Of a DNA stretch of 33,250 nucleotides, positions 31,658 through 33,250 are shown one piece after another (the first letter of the stretch is position 1; each line of letters starts with the position of its first letter). The DNA is taken from the NCBI GenBank assembly GCA_016201185.1, contig JACQDG010000034.1:1-33250 (forward strand), read 5' to 3'. Under the pieces are notes generated by a model. It was not told where the DNA came from and searched no databases. It worked only from the letters and a program-made list of their open reading frames with translations. Both the position numbers and the translations under genes were made by a program. Origin of the DNA: Acidobacteriota bacterium. Lineage in GTDB: Bacteria; Acidobacteriota; Terriglobia; Bryobacterales; JACQDG01.

Positions 31658-32303
31658 AAAGCCTTCGCGCAAAGCCCTTGTCGAGGAATACCTGCGCCGG
31701 AATCGTCCCGCTGAGATTGACGCCCCCGCCCTGGCCGCGCTTCGCCGCTACGTGATCGAGGGCCTGGGCGAAGGGGCCAGGGTCTCGAACCGCTACCTGC
31801 TCGACTTGCTGGAGTCGACCGATGTGCCCATCGCCCGCGAATTAGGTGGCCTGCCGCCGGACCTGCGCGGCCGGGTCCACTTCCACGATCTGGCCGCCGC
31901 CGAAGCGAGCCTCCGCGATCTGCTACAAGAAGACGAAATGGCTCGCGCCGCCGCCAACAGCCGGCGGCTGGAAGATTGCCGCCACGCCGTGCTCCAAGCC
32001 AAGGAACGCCTGGAGATGATCCTGCGCCGCGCCGGCCTGAGTCCCGCCAAGCGCGCCGAGAAGGCTGGCTGGAGTTGCGCAAGCGGGCGCTACAACAAGA
32101 ACAGCGCCGCTAAGCCCCGGTCGTGTAGTGGGCTCAGTTTCCGGATAGGGCCTCATGCGGTCGATGGTGTTCATCCGATCGTAAATCGAGCCTCACGAGC
32201 CTTAGGGAGGCAGGTTGAATATTTGTGGTGGAGTTGTCAAGATTGGGGGTTTAGAGTCTACGATGGACCGGCGCGAACCAAAATGGTGAGTCGAGGTGCG
32301 TGA
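31641..32303 (+). CDS. Hypothetical protein after mltG, probable C-terminal frameshift
   Basis: Starting at ATG 31641, overlapping the end of mltG by 17 nt, this frame gives 220 residues. The first about 140 (KALVEEYLRRNRPAEID, RRYVIEGLGEGARVSNRYLLDLLESTDVPIARELGGLPPDLRGR, then a helical region to PAKRAEKAG) look like a normal helical soluble protein of the same GC as the neighbours. After 32069 the quality drops. The frame shifted by one (from CTG at 32069) reads LELRKRALQQEQRR and ends at TAA 32111-32113, a more natural end. A small indel in the GGCTGGCTGG repeat at 32064-32073 would explain this. I do not recognise the family. Position suggests co-transcription with mltG. The gap from 32114 onward then holds nothing identifiable up to the next gene. 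Confidence 0.55.
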   Translation: MPGAAKKPSRKALVEEYLRRNRPAEIDAPALAALRRYVIEGLGEGARVSNRYLLDLLESTDVPIARELGGLPPDLRGRVHFHDLAAAEASLRDLLQEDEMARAAANSRRLEDCRHAVLQAKERLEMILRRAGLSPAKRAEKAGWSCASGRYNKNSAAKPRSCSGLSFRIGPHAVDGVHPIVNRASRALGRQVEYLWWSCQDWGFRVYDGPARTKMVSRGA

Positions 32304-32326
32304 GTTGAAGGCGATGAACATCTGCA

Positions 32327-33019
32327 ATGGCGCATGAAGACAAAGATCCGCAACTGCGCATAACGTCGGAGCTCTGGTGCTTTTTGCGAGCCTTCTCTGG
32401 TGATTGGATCGCAATTGTAAGCGGCGCCGCATCCGTGGTCCTGTCGATTCTCGCAGCATGGTCAAGAACCAATTTGTCCAGTTGGACATTCTGGGCTGCA
32501 GCCGGCCTCGCGTTTGTGACCGCTTCCTTCAGGGTCTGGGTAAAGGAGAACCGCGAGTTGACTGCATTTCTTCAAGAAAAGGCAGCCAGGATTGAAGTCC
32601 ATGGAATTCCGACCGTGGGTATCTACGGCGAAAAACACGACAGGCCGTATCTCATTCTGCCGGATGTGACCATCACTAACCCTGCGCGACGAACCGGCGT
32701 CAGTATCGGAGTGGAGATGTGGATGAAGATGATGGGCGGAGTAGAGGGCTATTGTGCTGCTGAAAGCTCCGCGCTGAAAGAGTGGGAAACAAACCGAGGC
32801 AACTACCGAAACCAGCATCTCTCGTTCCCCCTGAATTTGGAACCCCAGCACACCGTGAATGGATACATTGCGTGCGCTGTGCAGCGAGGTATTGCTTACG
32901 ACCGCCCCGTAGACCCAGAAAACGGTCTGCGCTACTTTCCTTGCCGAATTGAGTTTAAGGACTATCTCACGGAGCCCGTGGCGGTTATACATAAACAGGA
33001 GATCAAGTTTTACGTCTAA
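32327..33019 (+). CDS. Hypothetical membrane protein with two N-terminal helices
   Basis: A 230-residue protein of no family I recognise. Two hydrophobic helices (about 27-44, DWIAIVSGAASVVLSILAAW, and 51-67, SWTFWAAAGLAFVTASF) form a hairpin, followed by a short charged helix (VKENRELTAFLQEKAARIEV) and a soluble, mostly beta C-terminal domain (about 95-230: PYLILPDVTITNPARRTGVSI..., FPLNLEPQHTVNGYIACAV..., YFPCRIEFKD). The beta part resembles immunoglobulin-like domains seen in some membrane proteins of mobile or accessory regions, but this is only an impression. Visible GC is lower than in the rest of the window, which suggests a different origin. No good ribosome site lies before ATG 32327. 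The function is unknown. Confidence 0.6.
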   Translation: MAHEDKDPQLRITSELWCFLRAFSGDWIAIVSGAASVVLSILAAWSRTNLSSWTFWAAAGLAFVTASFRVWVKENRELTAFLQEKAARIEVHGIPTVGIYGEKHDRPYLILPDVTITNPARRTGVSIGVEMWMKMMGGVEGYCAAESSALKEWETNRGNYRNQHLSFPLNLEPQHTVNGYIACAVQRGIAYDRPVDPENGLRYFPCRIEFKDYLTEPVAVIHKQEIKFYV

Positions 33020-33250
33020 TCTCGCTGTGGGTGGCTCGCCTGTTCCCGGTTGATGCCATTTGGCCGATTAGTCGGCTTCCTCGAAACTAACCCACAACCC
33101 TCCCTGTGCCCTTGCATCGCCTGCTAGAATAAATGTAAGAGGGGAAAGATTTTGTTCCCATTTCATCGCGGCGGGAGAAGCTGCTTTTAAAAACATTTTT
33201 TTGCAAACAAAGCCAATCCCGAGGTCGGACACTGGCTTGAGAAGAGGAGA
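33020..33250. other. Non-coding right edge with possible extended -10 promoter
   Basis: No gene is visible in these 231 bp, which become AT-rich toward the end. TGCTAGAAT (33122-33130) resembles an extended -10 element pointing right; the -35 position (CCCTGT) is poor. A short hairpin GCCGA/TCGGC (33063-33076) without a T-run lies after the hypothetical gene. Any gene served would be beyond the window. Confidence 0.3.

Overview
The window is about 33 kb of GC-rich bacterial DNA. Three things point to Acidobacteriota, probably a Solibacteres/Bryobacter-like lineage: a large family of paralogous Ser/Thr receptor kinases with PD40/TolB-type propeller domains, a twin-arginine Gfo/Idh/MocA oxidoreductase, and a long inverted repeat of a kind I recall from such genomes. 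This is inference; there is no rRNA or other marker gene to confirm it.

Layout. Positions 1-1126 hold the end of a zinc/manganese-type ABC uptake operon (C-terminus of the binding protein, then the permease). Positions 1184-1655 hold a hicB-hicA toxin-antitoxin pair whose hicA appears to have lost one base near its start. Positions 1828-22369 are the core of the window: eight consecutive membrane Ser/Thr kinases on the + strand, with gene junctions from a 1-nt overlap to 16 nt. The first seven are close paralogs of about 2.6 kb each, a tandem expansion. The eighth is a divergent relative. Each has an N-terminal kinase domain, one transmembrane helix and a C-terminal domain of repeated PD40-like motifs predicted to lie outside the cytoplasm. 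Copy 1 has lost about 60-70 residues of the propeller in frame. Copy 4 has lost about 200 bp, including the catalytic HRD and DFG segments, and is frameshifted. Linker sequences look mosaic between copies. No phosphatase, FHA protein or response regulator lies next to the array, so its substrates are unknown.

Positions 22428-24153 carry a TAT-exported Gfo/Idh/MocA oxidoreductase and a Uma2-family endonuclease-like protein, separated by a perfect 11-bp-arm palindrome. On the - strand, 30033-24160 is a heavy-metal RND efflux operon: small membrane protein, CzcC-like outer membrane factor, CzcB-like lipoprotein adaptor and CzcA-like pump. A good sigma70-type promoter lies directly in front of its first gene and predicts a nearly leaderless mRNA.

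From 30118 on the + strand there is a 75-bp imperfect inverted repeat, then a ruvX missing its N-terminal strand and first catalytic Asp, overlapped by mltG (endolytic murein transglycosylase). A small hypothetical protein with a probable C-terminal frameshift follows, then an orphan two-helix membrane protein of lower GC. No tRNA, rRNA, CRISPR array or insertion sequence was recognised.

The metal uptake genes at the left and metal efflux genes at the right are unrelated transcription units. The kinase array is the most unusual content: a run of near-identical sensors that seems to vary by duplication, recombination and internal deletion.
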